64,000 bases of DNA from Phoebastria nigripes (lineage: Eukaryota; Chordata; Aves; Procellariiformes; Diomedeidae), in the NCBI GenBank assembly GCA_035582835.1, contig JAYKAV010002541.1, positions 187,552-251,551 on the forward strand. Reading direction: 5' to 3'. The notes beneath the pieces were generated by a model. It saw only the letters and a program-made list of their open reading frames with translations. It was not told the DNA's origin and searched no databases. The first letter of the stretch is position 1. Every line of letters starts with the position of its first letter. A program made the translations under genes and the position numbers. This document shows, piece by piece, positions 13,001 through 25,863 of the stretch.

Positions 13001-14339
13001 CAAAGCAAACCACAACAACACCCCCCCTCCATGGGCAGTGCCAGCACACAGGGCTGGCAGGGAACAAGGTCCAAGACCTGGCCCCCAAAACAGGGTGGCC
13101 TGACTCAAGCGAGGGGGAGAAAAGGGAAAGAGCCAGCCCCAAGGTCTGGGCAGCACAGCTATAGGCACACAGGCTCACATGGGCTGGGAAGTGGACGGAC
13201 AGGGAGGCTGTGGAGGACAGGGTCAGCAGCCCTCACGCTTTGGAAGAAAGGACTCTTTCGACATCAAGGCAAGGCAGCCCCAATGACCGCAGAGGGGAGT
13301 CTGGGGATGTTCAGGGCATCTGACCTCTACTGCCCTGCAGAGACAAGCCTGAGAAGACCCCAAAGTGCANGGACCTGCACAGGGTTGAAGGGAACACAAC
13401 CACCTGAGCCCTAGGTTTACGTGAAGGTGGTGCAATTTTTGAAGGTCATTTGGAGCCTGGAGCTACCCTATGGAGAGGGATCAACCTGGTATCAACCTCG
13501 GGGTCACTTCTCACTCCAGAAGAGACCGTTCCCCTTCCCAGGGCTACATTCACAACCAGGTTTCCCTGCAGAAACATCTTCACTTAGCAGAACTAGCACC
13601 TGTGCTGACACATCCTGAGCACCTGCACTTAGCAAAGAGCAGCCAAAGCACTTGGCCTGGCTGTCACGGAGCAACAAATGCAGAGAACACTCCATGCTAG
13701 GCTGCACCTAGCCTGAGAAATCCCAAAGGGGGGCTTATTTTGGGGAAAATCAGTGGATTTCAGAGCTGAACTGTATTTGCAAGAGATTCAGCAGACTTGC
13801 CTCCTAGGACATTTTCAAAATGAGAACTCTCCAAGTCAACTGGGAGGTGAAAAAGGCGTGCGTATGAACCTTTTACCGGAGTTAGCCCTGAGAGGGAACA
13901 GAGGCACCATCTCACCTGCAGCAGGGCTGTTTAAATGCAGCCATCAGCCACTCAGCCTCCAGCAGGACTGTGCCACCCTTAGAAACATATCAGCAAGGTG
14001 CCCAGGCTGAGGCTGAAGCTTCTTATGCCCAATTTGTACTCTCTCAGTTGCAGGAAGATGCAAGATGGTGACCTATCTGGTTGCTGGAGGTCAGTTGCTC
14101 CNAAAAGGTTGCAGTTAGCAGTACTACACAGGAGAATGGAGACGACTGAATGCAAATTGCGTCTACGCAATTTAAGAAAACAGCAAAACTCAATTAGCTA
14201 ATGGGCACACTTAGTGTCAGCTGACACACCCATGAGCATAGGCATGTCTGCGAGGAAACGTCAGAGTTTCTGTGCGCTCACACCCCTTATATTTCAAAGC
14301 CACCTTCTGAACTAGGAATGACAGGGGAGAGAGAAAGTA
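4081..14339. other. Intergenic DNA without recognised genes
   Basis: I found no exon chain, RNA gene or named repeat in these 10 kb. Open frames are short, occur on both strands and show no domain. Low-complexity patches include A- and C-runs near 7,979-8,015 and an A run followed by C run at 10,254-10,286. By position this is the spacer between the divergent PRAG1 and claudin genes. Confidence 0.5.
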
Positions 14340-14706
14340 GCTAGCAGTCCTGTGAGGGAGTGACAAATAGGATGGCTGAACAAAGGGTGGTGTGACAGGA
14401 AGGGATCACAAAATGGTGCTTAAGCAGCATTTGCATGTAAGCAAGGAATTGCCTACAAGGCACCATTGTGGAGAAATCCCCCAACCCTCTCCAGGAACTC
14501 AACATGCTGGGGAGCCTCTCTAACATGCCTGTACACTAATGCACGCAGTACAGAGAATAAATATGAGGAACTAGAGGCCTGTGTGCAGTTGCAGGGTTGT
14601 GATCTTGTGGNGGGATGGCTCCCATGACAGGAGTGTTGCAATGGAGGGATACAGGCTCTTTAGGAAGGACAGGATGGGAAGATGANGAGGAGGAGTTGCC
14701 CTTCAT

Positions 14707-15240
14707 GTGAGTGAGCAGCTGGAGTGTGTGGAGCTCTGCCTGGAGATGGATAAGGAACCAGCTGAGAGCTTATGGGCTAAGATTAAAGGGAGAACAGGTA
14801 AAGGTGATGTTATTATAGTGGGTGTCCACTATAGGCCACCTGACCAGGAAGAAAAGTGGATAAGGCCCTCTACAGAAAGGAGCAGNCTCATGTTCACAGG
14901 CCCTGGTGTCCTCACGGGGGACTTCAACCACCCTGATATATGCTGGAGGGAGAATACAGCAGGACGTAAGGAATCCAGGAGGTTCCTGGAGTGCACTGAT
15001 CATAAATTCCTCCTCCAAGTGACAGAGGAGCCAACGAGGAGAGGTACTGTGCTGGACCTCATACACATCAACAAGGAAGGGCTCATTGCGGATGTGAAGA
15101 TCAAAGGCAGCCTTCGCTTCAGTGACCATGAGATAGTGGAGTTCAGGATCCTGAGGGGAGGGAGGAGGGTGAGAAGCAAGCTCACAAGCCTGGACTTCAG
15201 GAGAGCAGACTTTGGCTTCTTCCAATATCTGCTTGCAAGA
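14707..15240 (+). pseudogene. CR1 ORF2 endonuclease remnant
   Basis: The translated frame carries apurinic-like endonuclease signatures of the CR1 family: GVHYRPPDQEE, then GDFNHPDICW near the middle, then FSDHEIVEF towards the end. In an active element this domain nicks target DNA for target-primed reverse transcription. The N-terminal part is missing from this frame and the sequence becomes a G-rich, non-homologous stretch after about 15,260, so the domain is incomplete and not functional. Confidence 0.85.
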
Positions 15241-15603
15241 GTCCCATGGGATAAGGCCCTGGAGGGAAGGCGGTGGGGGGGCAGGGGGGGAGGAGGGCAG
15301 GCAAAAAAGCTGGTTAATATTCAAGGATCACCTCCTCCAAGCTCAAGAGAACTCCATCCCAACAAATACGAAGCCAGGCAAAAATGCCAGGAGGTCTGCN
15401 TGGACGAANAAGGGAGCTCCTGGCCAAACTCAGACACAGAAAGGAAGCATACAGAGGGTGGAAGCAAGGATGAGTAACCTGGGGGGAATATAGAAACGTT
15501 GTCCGAGAATCCCTGACCAGATTCGATTTCAGTTGGGCTTTAGCTTTCCTAACTCCAGAGAGCGAGGTAGGTTGAAAACTGGCCAAATGGACAGACCCAG
15601 AGG

Positions 15604-16497
15604 ATGGTGATCAGTGGCAGGAAATCTAGTTGGAGGCCAGTCACTAGTGGTGTACCCCAGTGGTCAAGATCGGGTCCGGTCCTGTTCAATATCTTCATTA
15701 ATGATATAGATGATGGGGCAGACTGTTCCCTCAGCAAGTTTGCTGATGACACAAAACTGGGAGGAGTGGCTGATACGCCAGAGAGTTGTGCTGCCATCCA
15801 GACGGACCTGGACAGGCTGGGGAAGTGGGCTGACAGCAAATGAAGTTCAATGACTTCATGAAGTTCAACAAAGAGAAGTGGAAAGTCATGCACCTGGGGA
15901 AGAACAACCCTAGGCACCAGTACATGCTGTGGGCCACCCAGATGGAAAGCAGTTTGGCAGAAAAGGACCTTGGGGTCCTGCTGGACACAAAGTTGAACAT
16001 GAGCCAGCAATGTGCCCTTGCAGAAAAGGCTAACAGTATCCTGGGCTGCATTAGGAGNAGTGTTGCCAGCAGGTTGAGGGAGCCGATTCTTCCCCTCTGC
16101 TCAGCACTGGTGAGGCCACACCTGGGCTCCCCAGTACAAGAGAGACATGGACACACTGGAGAAAGTCCCACAAAGGGCCATGAAGATGATGAAGGAACTG
16201 GAACATGTCTCCTATGAGGAAAGGCTGCGAGAGTTGGGATTGTTCAGCCTGGAAAAGGGAAGACTCAGGGGGGATCTTATTAATGTATACAAATACCTGA
16301 AGGGAGGGCGTAAAGAGGACAGAGCCAGGCTCTTTTCAGTGGTGCCCAGTGTCAGGACTGGAGGCAATGGGCACAAATTGAAACACAGGAGGTTCCACCT
16401 GAACATCAGGAAACGCTTTTTTAATGTGAGGGTGACCGAGCACTGGCACAGGTTGCCCAGAGAAGTTGCGCAGTCTCCATCCTTGGAGAAACTTTGA
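15604..16497 (+). pseudogene. CR1 ORF2 reverse transcriptase remnant
   Basis: The palm-domain segment [12 protein letters not shown] followed by FADDTKLGG, the reverse transcriptase catalytic box, is readable at 15,604-15,843. The frame then breaks and resumes at about 15,840-16,217 and 16,147-16,497 with the CR1 C-terminal region ([33 protein letters not shown]). In-frame stops and frame changes between the segments show decay. The fingers region upstream of the palm is deleted. Confidence 0.88.
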
Positions 16498-16610
16498 TAC
16501 ATGATGGGGGCTGACCGTCTGGAAGGCAGCTTTGCTGTGAGGGTGACCAAGCACTGGCACNGTTGCCCGGAGGGGCTGTGGAGTCTCCATCCTTGGAGGT
16601 ATTCAAAAGC
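16427..16610 (+). repeat. Internal duplication in the CR1 3' end
   Basis: The segment beginning gtgagggtgaccgagcactggcac and ending ctccatccttggag occurs at about 16,427-16,490 and again, slightly diverged, at about 16,538-16,601. Only the second copy continues into the normal CR1 3' terminus. It is either an internal tandem duplication or two CR1 ends joined head to tail. Confidence 0.8.
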
Positions 16611-16726
16611 TGACTGGACATGGCCCTGGGCAGCCTGCTGTATGTGGCCTGTGCTTGATCAGGGGGATTGGACCGGATGAACTCCAGAGGTCCCTTCCAA
16701 CCTCAACCATTCTGTGATTCTATGAA

Positions 16727-19700
16727 GCTCTAACCCCTCACAGGAGGGCACACTTATGCCATGGGACCAGTTGTGCTGAGCCAGTCGATGCTGCTGGACA
16801 GCCCCCAAGTGGGGGGACAGCACCCCAAATGGGGTGACAGAGCCTACCAGTTGAATGTTGTAGCCCAGGCTGGCTGGAAGATGCACCTCCAAAAAGCCAC
16901 TTGGGACCTGAGGTCTGTAACATCTTACAGGCTTTCCAGCACAGAGGGTGTGATGGATAAGGATACGGTCCAAAGAGACAAGTACAGGTACAAGAAGGTA
17001 CAGCCATCCTGTCCAGATCCCTGCCTTGAAACCCACACAGGACTCCTAAGGGTTTATGCCACAAATCCAAGATGACCAGATCTTCCTATTCCTTGGAGCA
17101 CAACCACTTATAATACTGTTGTGCCTCTTCCAGGGCCCACAATAACGTTCCTACCTAAGAACACCCAAGGTCCATGAAGGCCATAATCATGTCTCCAGCA
17201 GCGGACAAAAAGCACAGGCACCTGGAGGTCTCCTGGTCTCCAGCAAACTTGCAGGGCTTCTTGGGCCAAAGTTGGTATCTTTGGATTTAGCATTCCCAGA
17301 CTTCTCCATGAATAACTCCNGTTTCCCCTGGAGCCCCTAGAAATTATAGGAGCCCCTCTGCAACATCCTGAAGCAAGTAATTCTGCAGCTCTGCACTGGG
17401 CTGGGGGAAGAATCATCTCTTATTGTTTATTTTGAACCTGTCACTTGCTAGCTTTATTCAACATTTTCTAGATCCTAGTTCTTGTGTTGGAAAGGCAGTG
17501 CACACTCATGCCCTCTTCAGCATACATTGATTCATCAACCTTTCTTGTACTGTCCCTCAGTCGTCTCCTCTTTCTTCCTCCCAGGCACTGCACCAGGCTG
17601 TTGGTACTCTCCTGTGGAGCATATTCACAGCCTAAACAAATTAGCAGCTGACAACAAACAGCAAGCAGGGATGAGACAAGGCACTGCACATCAGAATAAT
17701 GCTGATGAGAAGGCTGGTTTACAAGCAGAGTGCAGTACCATCTGTCCCAGGGTGGGTATCACCTATGGAGAAGGCTCATGCAGAGCATGGTGAGAGTCCC
17801 ACCAGCACTGAAACAGGGCAGGAACAGGAGCCACCAGTCTAATCACTGCCAGGAATGCTGAAATGCCAAGGTACTGTGCCAGGCTGTAATGTGCAACAGG
17901 CACAGTACCTTGGCGTTGGTACCAACTGGCTCTTGGAGCAGTGCAGAAAAAAAACACGGAGGGGTGGGAAGATATACAGCATGTTTCTCTGCTATCCCCT
18001 TTCCCAGGGGCTGTTTTTGCTAAGATAAGATTTGACCTCTCAAGAGCAGCATCAGACAAACCCAGTCCCCCTTGGTATTTTATCACTGGGCAATGATTTC
18101 TGGAGCAGTCTAGGAGCAACTCCAGCCAAGGTAGAAGAAAAAGCACGATCAGAACTAGATCCTGTTTGGCTTTGCAGCTGTAGCTGACATCAAGTTGAAC
18201 ATCTCTCTGAAAGGTCAGCCCTGCAAAGACAAGCCTGCTGGCACATTATTGGGCTGGAGGCACCAGTCACTGAGTGAAATTCTCTGTCTGGTTTTATGCC
18301 AGACAAACTCAGAACCAAAAGGGAACCTCTGCCATAAANCCCCCTACCTTCTCTAAAAACAAGCATCAGGGGTGGGTACCAGCCTCTTCCTGAATGGAAG
18401 GGAAAGCCTTGGTCCCTCTAAGAGGTTTACAGCTGCTGACCTTGTCTTCTAGCTATGTGGGCCTGGGTCCCTCATTGAGGTGGGCCAAAATGCAACCGGG
18501 AGCGGCTGCATNTATTGTGGGTAGAAAATTTTCAGAGCAGCTGAGAGCTGGAATTTGTGCTGTGAGTAAGATGAGCTCCTACAGAATGAGTTAGCAGATG
18601 TTTTAGGTGATTCATTGTCTTCTGATAACTGCCCAGCTCCTGAGGCATCACTGGCATGCAAAAACAAGGTAGGTCTGGGTGAATCAGAGGGCCGAGGGAA
18701 GAGTATCAGTGGTAGTTAGCAAAGACATGCCCAAGTTTATTCAGGGACCAAGCTGTAAATTGCGACTGTTTTCCAAGGTCTGCAGTGAACTTCCTGGAAA
18801 AACTGGGTCTTCTTTGCTGCCAGATTTGGGGCAAGCCCCTTGCTCCATCCTCCAAAGGCAGGTGCTGGCATGAAAGGCTAGAAGAGCCAGGCTGAGCCAT
18901 CTGTATGTGATACCTTCTGCCCACCCTCCAAAAACCACCCTCATGTCCAGTGAGTCCTCTGTGTTAGGCAGCAAGAGATAAGGTCTCACTGGTGCTTCCT
19001 GGATGATCCTGGGTGTCTCCAAAAGATGGGAGGACCTTTTCTTCATCTCCTGTTGGCCTCCAGGACACATCTCCAGATTCTTTGGCCTTGGTTTCTCTGC
19101 CAGGCACCTAAGCTACAGTAATTTGTTTGCCTCTACAACTGGCAAGAGTATTTGACATCTTGAGTACCCACAGGTTACTTTGGAGAGGCCAGATGAATGG
19201 CAAGGTCTGGAGGATGAAGGAGGGAGCAAGGAACTCAGTGCCAGCTTATACCTACATCACCACTAGCTTGTCACTTTAAACCAGAGGTCAGGCATTTGTC
19301 ANGGAAGGAAAAGGAGCAGAAAACACAGAGGACTTTGCAATGCAGCTCAGTGGCCTTGCATATGTCCCAGGGCAAACTTTGTAATTATACCTTATCCTAA
19401 TTACTGGTGTAGCAGCAAAGACAGCAAAACAATGGAACAGGCACCAGCACCCAGGGCACCCAGAGCAGTCCTGGCCATGGGAAAGGATGCAAGCATTCCC
19501 ACCCCTAGCTATTAAATCCTAAATTCTGGTGCTCAGGAAGCTCAGCAATAAGCTTGCAAGTTCAGACATTTAGTAAGGCTATTTCAAATGCAGTAGCAGG
19601 CCTGAGGGAGGAATGCAAGGTCAGCTCTTCTGCATGCGCTGTGTTTCCATGGTACATATGAGTAATATGGGGCCACTTCGCAGGGCACTAACACCTGGCC

Positions 19701-20869
19701 AAAGAAAAAGAAAGGACTGTTGTGTCCAAGTGCAATGCAGATGTGCTCCTGATGCAGAGGAATAACCCAGCTTTGCTACGTATTGAATATTTTCTTTTCA
19801 GACCCATGGCAGCATTATCTGGAAAAGCCCTCCACGGTCTCTGGTCCAACCTCCCTCTCGGAGCAAGACTATCACCGCCAACACTGATGCAGGCCAGACA
19901 GCTTTGTCAAACCAACACTCAGAAACCCCCAAGGGTGGCAAGCCACGACCACTCTGAGAACCTGTCCCAGAGCTGCCTCTCCTCCTGGGGGNGATTTTTT
20001 TCCTAATGTCCAGGCTGAAATCCCAGTGCTGCAGGAGCAATTCCTTGCAAGCGGCTTTTTATAAAAGGGAGGTGAAAAGAGAAGAGCAGAGGACAGATCT
20101 GACAATTAGCAAAGCTCAAATGTTTTCAGGTGGCTTTAGACTGAATTGGCTAGCTCTGTGCCCAGTGTTTGCCTTGCCAATGATTGCTTACCAGTGGGAA
20201 GATAGCTTATATGCTGAAAAGCTAGTGATGGTCGTGAGAAGCAACTGTAGGAGAGTGAAAAGGAAGGACCAAGGGGCAGGTGAGACCGTCACTGTCATTC
20301 GTTTGAGGAAAGCAAATGGAAGAAACTGATGATTCTGCTGCCTTTCTTGCATTTAGCTTTCACATAAAAGTTGAATCTAGATGTGAATAACTCACTGAAG
20401 GGATCAATTACCCTCCACAAACCACCAAGATAAAAAGATAACTAGCTGAGACTTTGCAGTCTCTCTCTTAGGCACCTACAGCCAAACCCTTGCCCCGGCA
20501 TTTAGCCATGACGATGAACAGAAAAGGGGTTGGGAAATGGGCCAGGATTGCGAAAGAAGAGGTTCACGAACTTTCAGCTAGGTGAAATGTGTATGAGCTA
20601 CAGCAACACTCATTATCAGAGGAGGAGCCATCTCCAGTTCCCAAGCCAGGCTCTCCAAGAACTGCTGGAGGGCTGGAGCAGAACCAAGGAAATGGCAAAG
20701 AACAAGCACAGCATCCTGTTTAAAAGGCTTGAAGTCAAGTTATAGATCCATAATTCAGTGCCTGGAAAATTGACCTGCACAAAGGATTAATTCAGAGGCA
20801 CCAAGGGGCTAATATGGGGGCTGAGAGGCAGACAACTGGGATTTCTTAAGAACTACTTTATACCAAACC
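16727..20869. other. Intergenic DNA without recognised genes
   Basis: No gene or classifiable repeat seen apart from the inverted repeat at 17,865-17,926. Open frames are short and on both strands. Confidence 0.5.
17865..17926. repeat. 16-bp perfect inverted repeat plus adjacent palindrome
   Basis: gccaaggtactgtgcc (17,865-17,880) is followed after 18 bases by its exact reverse complement (17,899-17,914). Directly next to it is a perfect 12-bp palindrome, gttggtaccaac (17,915-17,926). A transcript from either strand could fold into a 16-bp stem with an 18-nt loop. The arms do not pair beyond 16 bp, which is short for a microRNA precursor. Confidence 0.9.
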
Positions 20870-21410
20870 ATTTTAATTTCCTCTCTCAAAGATTTGGCAG
20901 ATAAAGGAGAAGCAGCAGATGTGATAATTTTGACCTTCATAGAGGACTTTGTGTTATCCCATTCAGACTTCTTGTCAGAAAGGGAAGTACCATCTAGATG
21001 AAAAANGGATGTAAAATTGGTGCAAAAATAGCACCTTGATCTGGTGACAAGAGCTATTGGTGGCTTATGGTCAGACTAGAAGGACATATACAGAAAGGAA
21101 CAGCAGGAAAATGGTCCTGGCTTTGGTATTATTCAATGCTTCCATACTGTGGGCTAGAAGCCATGCTACGCTGCCTTAGAAACATTGTGGATAATGTTAA
21201 AGAAAACGAGACCAGAGGAATGCCGGAAAGTAGATTCATCAGATGACCTTAAAGACCTGGCAAAGACAGGATTTGACATCAGTCAGATGAAATTCAATCA
21301 AGTCAGGTGTGAAATACTTTGAAATCAGATCAATCCAACCCAAGGAAAGAATGGGACATGGGATGAAACAGGCCACAAACTAGGTGGGGAAGCATGCTGG
21401 AAGCAAGCCT
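20870..21410 (+). mobile_element. Old, degenerate CR1/L3-like LINE fragment
   Basis: Weak colinear similarity to the CR1 reverse transcriptase region: a DVIILTFIEDF-like frame matching the family's DVVYLDFSKAF block near 20,918, then a ggtcctggctttggtattattcaatg stretch resembling the GPVLFNIF codons, then a dla(k/d)dtk-like and MKFNQVRCE-like segment. The order agrees with CR1 ORF2, but frames are broken throughout, so the copy is far older than the one at 14.3-16.7 kb. The limits are approximate. Confidence 0.55.
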
Positions 21411-24400
21411 TCCTCTGGTGGTGGAGAGGAGGACACGTCACACGCTTTAAGGATGTTTGCAACTCTGTTCCCATCACTGGATAAGTGTTAGGGACCAAAT
21501 AGGTGCCACAGAGGGACTCATACTTAGGGGATGGAGACAGTCACCCTAGCTTTACCCTGCCCGTGACTGCTGTGTCTACCTGCCCTCTCCTTCCTGCCCA
21601 AGTGGCAGAGGCAAGGGTGATGGGGACAGGCAGCTAGCCAGGGCCAGCTGCTCTCATTACAGCTTAGCCTTAATGAAACTCCACCAGGTTGGGAATAGTG
21701 CTGGGTACCAAGTCTCCATGCGGCCCGCAGCTTATGCCTGCTTTGAGAGGGAGCTGATTCCTGAAGGCTGCTGTGGCCAGTGAGTGGCAGCCTGCCCTGG
21801 ACACCCCCCAGAGAAGGGCAGCCTAGCAGCCAGCTGCAAACACCTGGCCACCACAGCCAGATCAGTGAGAAAGTCCCATCTGAGTGGGGCACAGGCCAAC
21901 ACCACCAGTAGAAACCTTTCCTAACTCCCAGGGCAAGAATGGTCAGGCCACACCATCCTGGAGGCAAGACCACCATCCTGCAGCCCTCCATACTTTCTCA
22001 GGTGCCCAAAATCCCCTCCACCCATATGACAGCTTCCCACTCTCACCAGTATTAAGCCCCCCAGTACATCCCAGGGTCAACCGGCAGGCAATCCTGTACC
22101 TCATGTGAGCAGCATGTCCTGCTAGGCACTTCATACAAGCTGTGGCACCCTGGGCATCCTTCTGGGAGTCAAGCAGTCTCTCTGAGCTTTGAAGCAGCCT
22201 GGCATTTTAGGAAAAGAGAGGAATTCCGTGACATTCCATAAAGAACTTTCTCACACTGATGATTTAGCAGCAGCCTTTGAAATTCAGCAGCAAAAAGTCC
22301 TCCAGATAGGGCTACCAGTGTTTACCCAGTGAATTTTTAGTCTGAGGGGATAGGAACCATGGTGAATGGCGATATTCCCCCTCATGCACTCTCCCCCCCC
22401 AGCCTGTAGGTCAGTGGCTTTTCAGCCAAGCATGTGTATTTGAACATTCAAATGACAGGTCCAGGCAGCACACACCACTTTGGGATTGCAGGGGTTGCCT
22501 GTTGTCCTCCCCAAGGGGACACAAGGCTAGAAAGAAGCAGACGCTGCCAGAACTGCAGGGCACAGATCTAGAGGGGTGGTTTTTTACCTTGGTATAAAAG
22601 GGAAGGCACAAAGTACCCAAGACTACCNCTGCTGTGCTTGTACCTATGCTTCACGTTCTCTGTGGCTGGTGATTTCACTGGCCTTTGCATGCCAGAATCA
22701 ATTAGTTTGGTCTCCACTGATGTACTGACTGCCTCAAAAGTATGTGTTGATGGTATCAGGCACGTTGAAGGCAGGCTGTACTGTGCAGATCTGACACCTT
22801 GCCAAAAAGAAAAGTATTTTCCTTTCATTTGCAAGATTTCTCTGACTAACCTGGAAGAGTCCTGTGCTTTCCTCTGAAGGGGACAGGATCCTCCTGTGGA
22901 GCAAAACTGGGCAGTCTGTTCACCAGCAAGTAACATGGGAGCGAGACGCAACTATCCTTCCATCCAAAATGTCCACATAGTTCGCAAATACAGTGTGGGA
23001 GTTTCCTATCGTCAAGATGGAGGTCTCATCCCACCCATGTTCTCATCCTGTCCAATGTCAGAATAAAATTCCCATAGCCTAGAAGACCCACTGTTTCTCA
23101 GTCACCAGAACAGGCATAGGACACAGCTGTCTTGCCCAGGACTTTCTCAAGAGGAAAGGTTTAAGCAGGTCTTTTCTCCTGCAGCCTTGGCCGTACGTCC
23201 AGTGGTTTGACCCACAGAGCTGACCGAACTGCTAGAAAATACATAAAGGCACAGTCATAAACCACCTGCGCTTTCGNTTCAGGCCTTTCAGCCCAACGAG
23301 AGATCAAAGGACGTGCAGATGAGTCACGTTTACAGTAACTAGATGAACCCCATCATGAAGCACTGCTTTCGCCTTGCCAGTTGCAACGTGCTCTGCACCC
23401 ATGGGCACTGGCATTGCCCTTTAGCTCCCAAGCTCTTTGGCCCAGGAACTGGACAAACATGCAATTTCCACACCCAGACACAGCTTTAACCGCTCTCTTC
23501 TCCCTGTCTGAAAAGGGCTACACCTCCAAAACCCAGCACAAGAGCTTCATGTCACCACTCTCAACCATTTCAGGATTGAGTCAGACAAAAATAAAAATAG
23601 CTGCAAAAATGCTTTTTATATCATTCTCTGAACTGAAAGCAAAGACTCAGAAGCAGCACTGGGCAATCTGGCAAGTCCAAGTGCAGCAGTTTGGAAGTGA
23701 GGGAGTTTAACGTATGAGTGAATACCTGGGGGGCATCTAATAAGGCTTTCAACAACTCATTCCCAGGATCTAGTCTGAATAGTGTTCAGAGTCACAGCTG
23801 GACTGCAGAAACAACCTCAGCGCTCACTGATGGATTTACTGCTCCCTGCAGGCGTTACAGGATCCTGCCCCCAAATTGNATGGGTGTATGCAGCTCCCTC
23901 AGGCTGAGTTTTGAGCAGGGGGAACAGCCAAGACTTCTATGGGCCACAGGCTTGAGTATGATAAGCCACTGCTGGGTCACAGCCCTGGAGTGGGACCTGC
24001 CAGCACGGGACTTGCAAGCCCTTGCACACCCAACACATCCTCTGGTCTCCAATAACCCCTCTGAAGTGCATTCTCAGGGCTGCTGTCACCACCATGGCCA
24101 GTCTGGAGGCTGGCAGGTCAACGGGCAAATGGAAGGCTAATAAATCTGCTTGCAGAAGTCACGCCCTGAAGGCTGGAGAGCTAGGGCATGGAGCTGCATG
24201 CTGGGTGGTGACCACTGCTGCCCGCACTCTGGGGAGGACACACGGGTGTCTGTTCCACATTCAGATAGCAAGGAGGACCGCAGACCCTGTCTTGCCCGGG
24301 GGCTTGTCCTTGGCTTCCCTGCAGGCACAAAGACAGTAGTGTGTGTGTCCAGGGAGGAAGCTGGGAGCTGGTCTGAGAGAAGCCGATTGCAACTGCAGCT

Positions 24401-25828
24401 GTTTGCACAATGCAGAGCACGTCCCAGCTGCACTCACACGCTGCCTGGGCCATGGCCTGAAAGCAAGGAGTCGCCAGTGGGGAACCCTCATTTTGCACTC
24501 CTAGAAACTCCTCCACTCCAAATTCTAGAAGAAAAAGCAGCAAAATGGAACTGTCAGAATGAAGTCCTTCAACCTGGACACCTGCCTAATGAGACCTTCC
24601 TGTGGGATGGAGACTGAGGCGAGGCTTAGACAACCAGGTCTAATGCCAAAAAACCCAGCATGGGCTGTTCAGGCTGGGAGCAAAGCAGNATGGCTTGCAG
24701 GGATTCAGGGTTTCAACACAGAGGTAAACACAGGTGGCTAGTGGACCTGTCCAAGGGGCTAGACCAGAGGAAATTGCAACCCCCCANGTGCCCCCAGGTG
24801 CCATTCCCAGCTGGTCCCCATCTCCTACAGCAGGCAGGACACAGGGGGCTGCCAGGCTCTGCAAAGCGAATTCTCCTAAAGTGAGAGAGAGGGTGAAGGA
24901 TACACAGCCAGGGTCAAGCATTGTGCCTGCTGGGCATCTGCCAGACACAGAGCAGCCCAGGGAGGCACAGCACATGCGCTGCAATTTGCAATGTCTGCAG
25001 ATCTGACTGCCATGTGGCTCAGTGTCCAGCATGGGCCGAGGCCACTTTGAACCCAAGAAGCGGTTGGGTACAACATAACTTGCATGACATGCAGGCAGTG
25101 TGGTGGTATGGGGGGGATCTTGCCATATGCAATGCAGGCAAAGCCCCAGGGTGAGTGGGATGTAAACAGGAATTACCAGCTGCAGGCTCCTGCTAAACAG
25201 CCCCAGCCCCGGCTCTTCCCCACACGGCAAACAGGATGCTGAAAGATCCTGCTGCTGCTGAGGACAAGCCCCGCAGCAGCGAGGGGAAGGGAGTCAGAGT
25301 AACCCCCTCGCAAATACATGCCCCCCCGCCCCGGTCTCAGTATCATGAGCTCAGCAGACAGTGTAGGGGCAGAGCTGCCTTCATGCAGGGAAGCTCTTCT
25401 CCTCTCCAGAGCCACTTTTTGAAAGCTCAGCTGGACCCAGGAGTCTGGATCAGACTAAGGATCACAGAGGAAGCTTTAGAGACTGTCATGTGCATGTGTT
25501 ACCCAGCTGTGGCCATTTCTGGCAACAGGCAAGGCCCAGCTATTACACCAAACTCCACTCAGTTGGTGTGATAAAGCTGTAACCCAAAAGCCACTAGTCC
25601 TGTCCACACTGATCCTACACTGAGCCACTGTCACCTAAGAGACACTAGTACTTGTCCAGTGTGGGGTCCCGTCACCACCAGTGGCTGGAAGCAGACACCT
25701 AGGGAGGCACGGAACAGGCTGAACACAGCAATAGTGCCCTGAATGCATTCCCAGCCTTCAGCAACGCAGGGTATCCAAGGCTGGAAGCAGCAACCCGACA
25801 CTCAATAGCCCATCATGGACCTTTTTTT

Positions 25829-25863
<35 letters not shown>

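Larger units (their letters stand above)
14340..16726 (+). mobile_element. CR1-type LINE, 5'-truncated
   Basis: This is a chicken-repeat-1 (CR1) non-LTR retrotransposon copy in plus orientation. It contains remnants of the ORF2 endonuclease and reverse transcriptase and ends with the typical CR1 tail (gattggaccggatga ... cttccaacctcaaccattctgtgattctatga). The left limit is approximate; recognisable CR1 sequence is clear from about 14,480 (the acgcag and gaggaactagaggcctg segment). Stops, N bases and internal deletions, notably at about 15,260-15,600 between the endonuclease and the reverse transcriptase, show it is dead. CR1 abundance is characteristic of birds and other sauropsids. Confidence 0.92.

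Noticed and set aside
25822..25863. Poly(T) tract as the tail of a processed pseudogene on the minus strand
   Set aside because: No gene-like sequence or target-site duplication could be recognised beside it.
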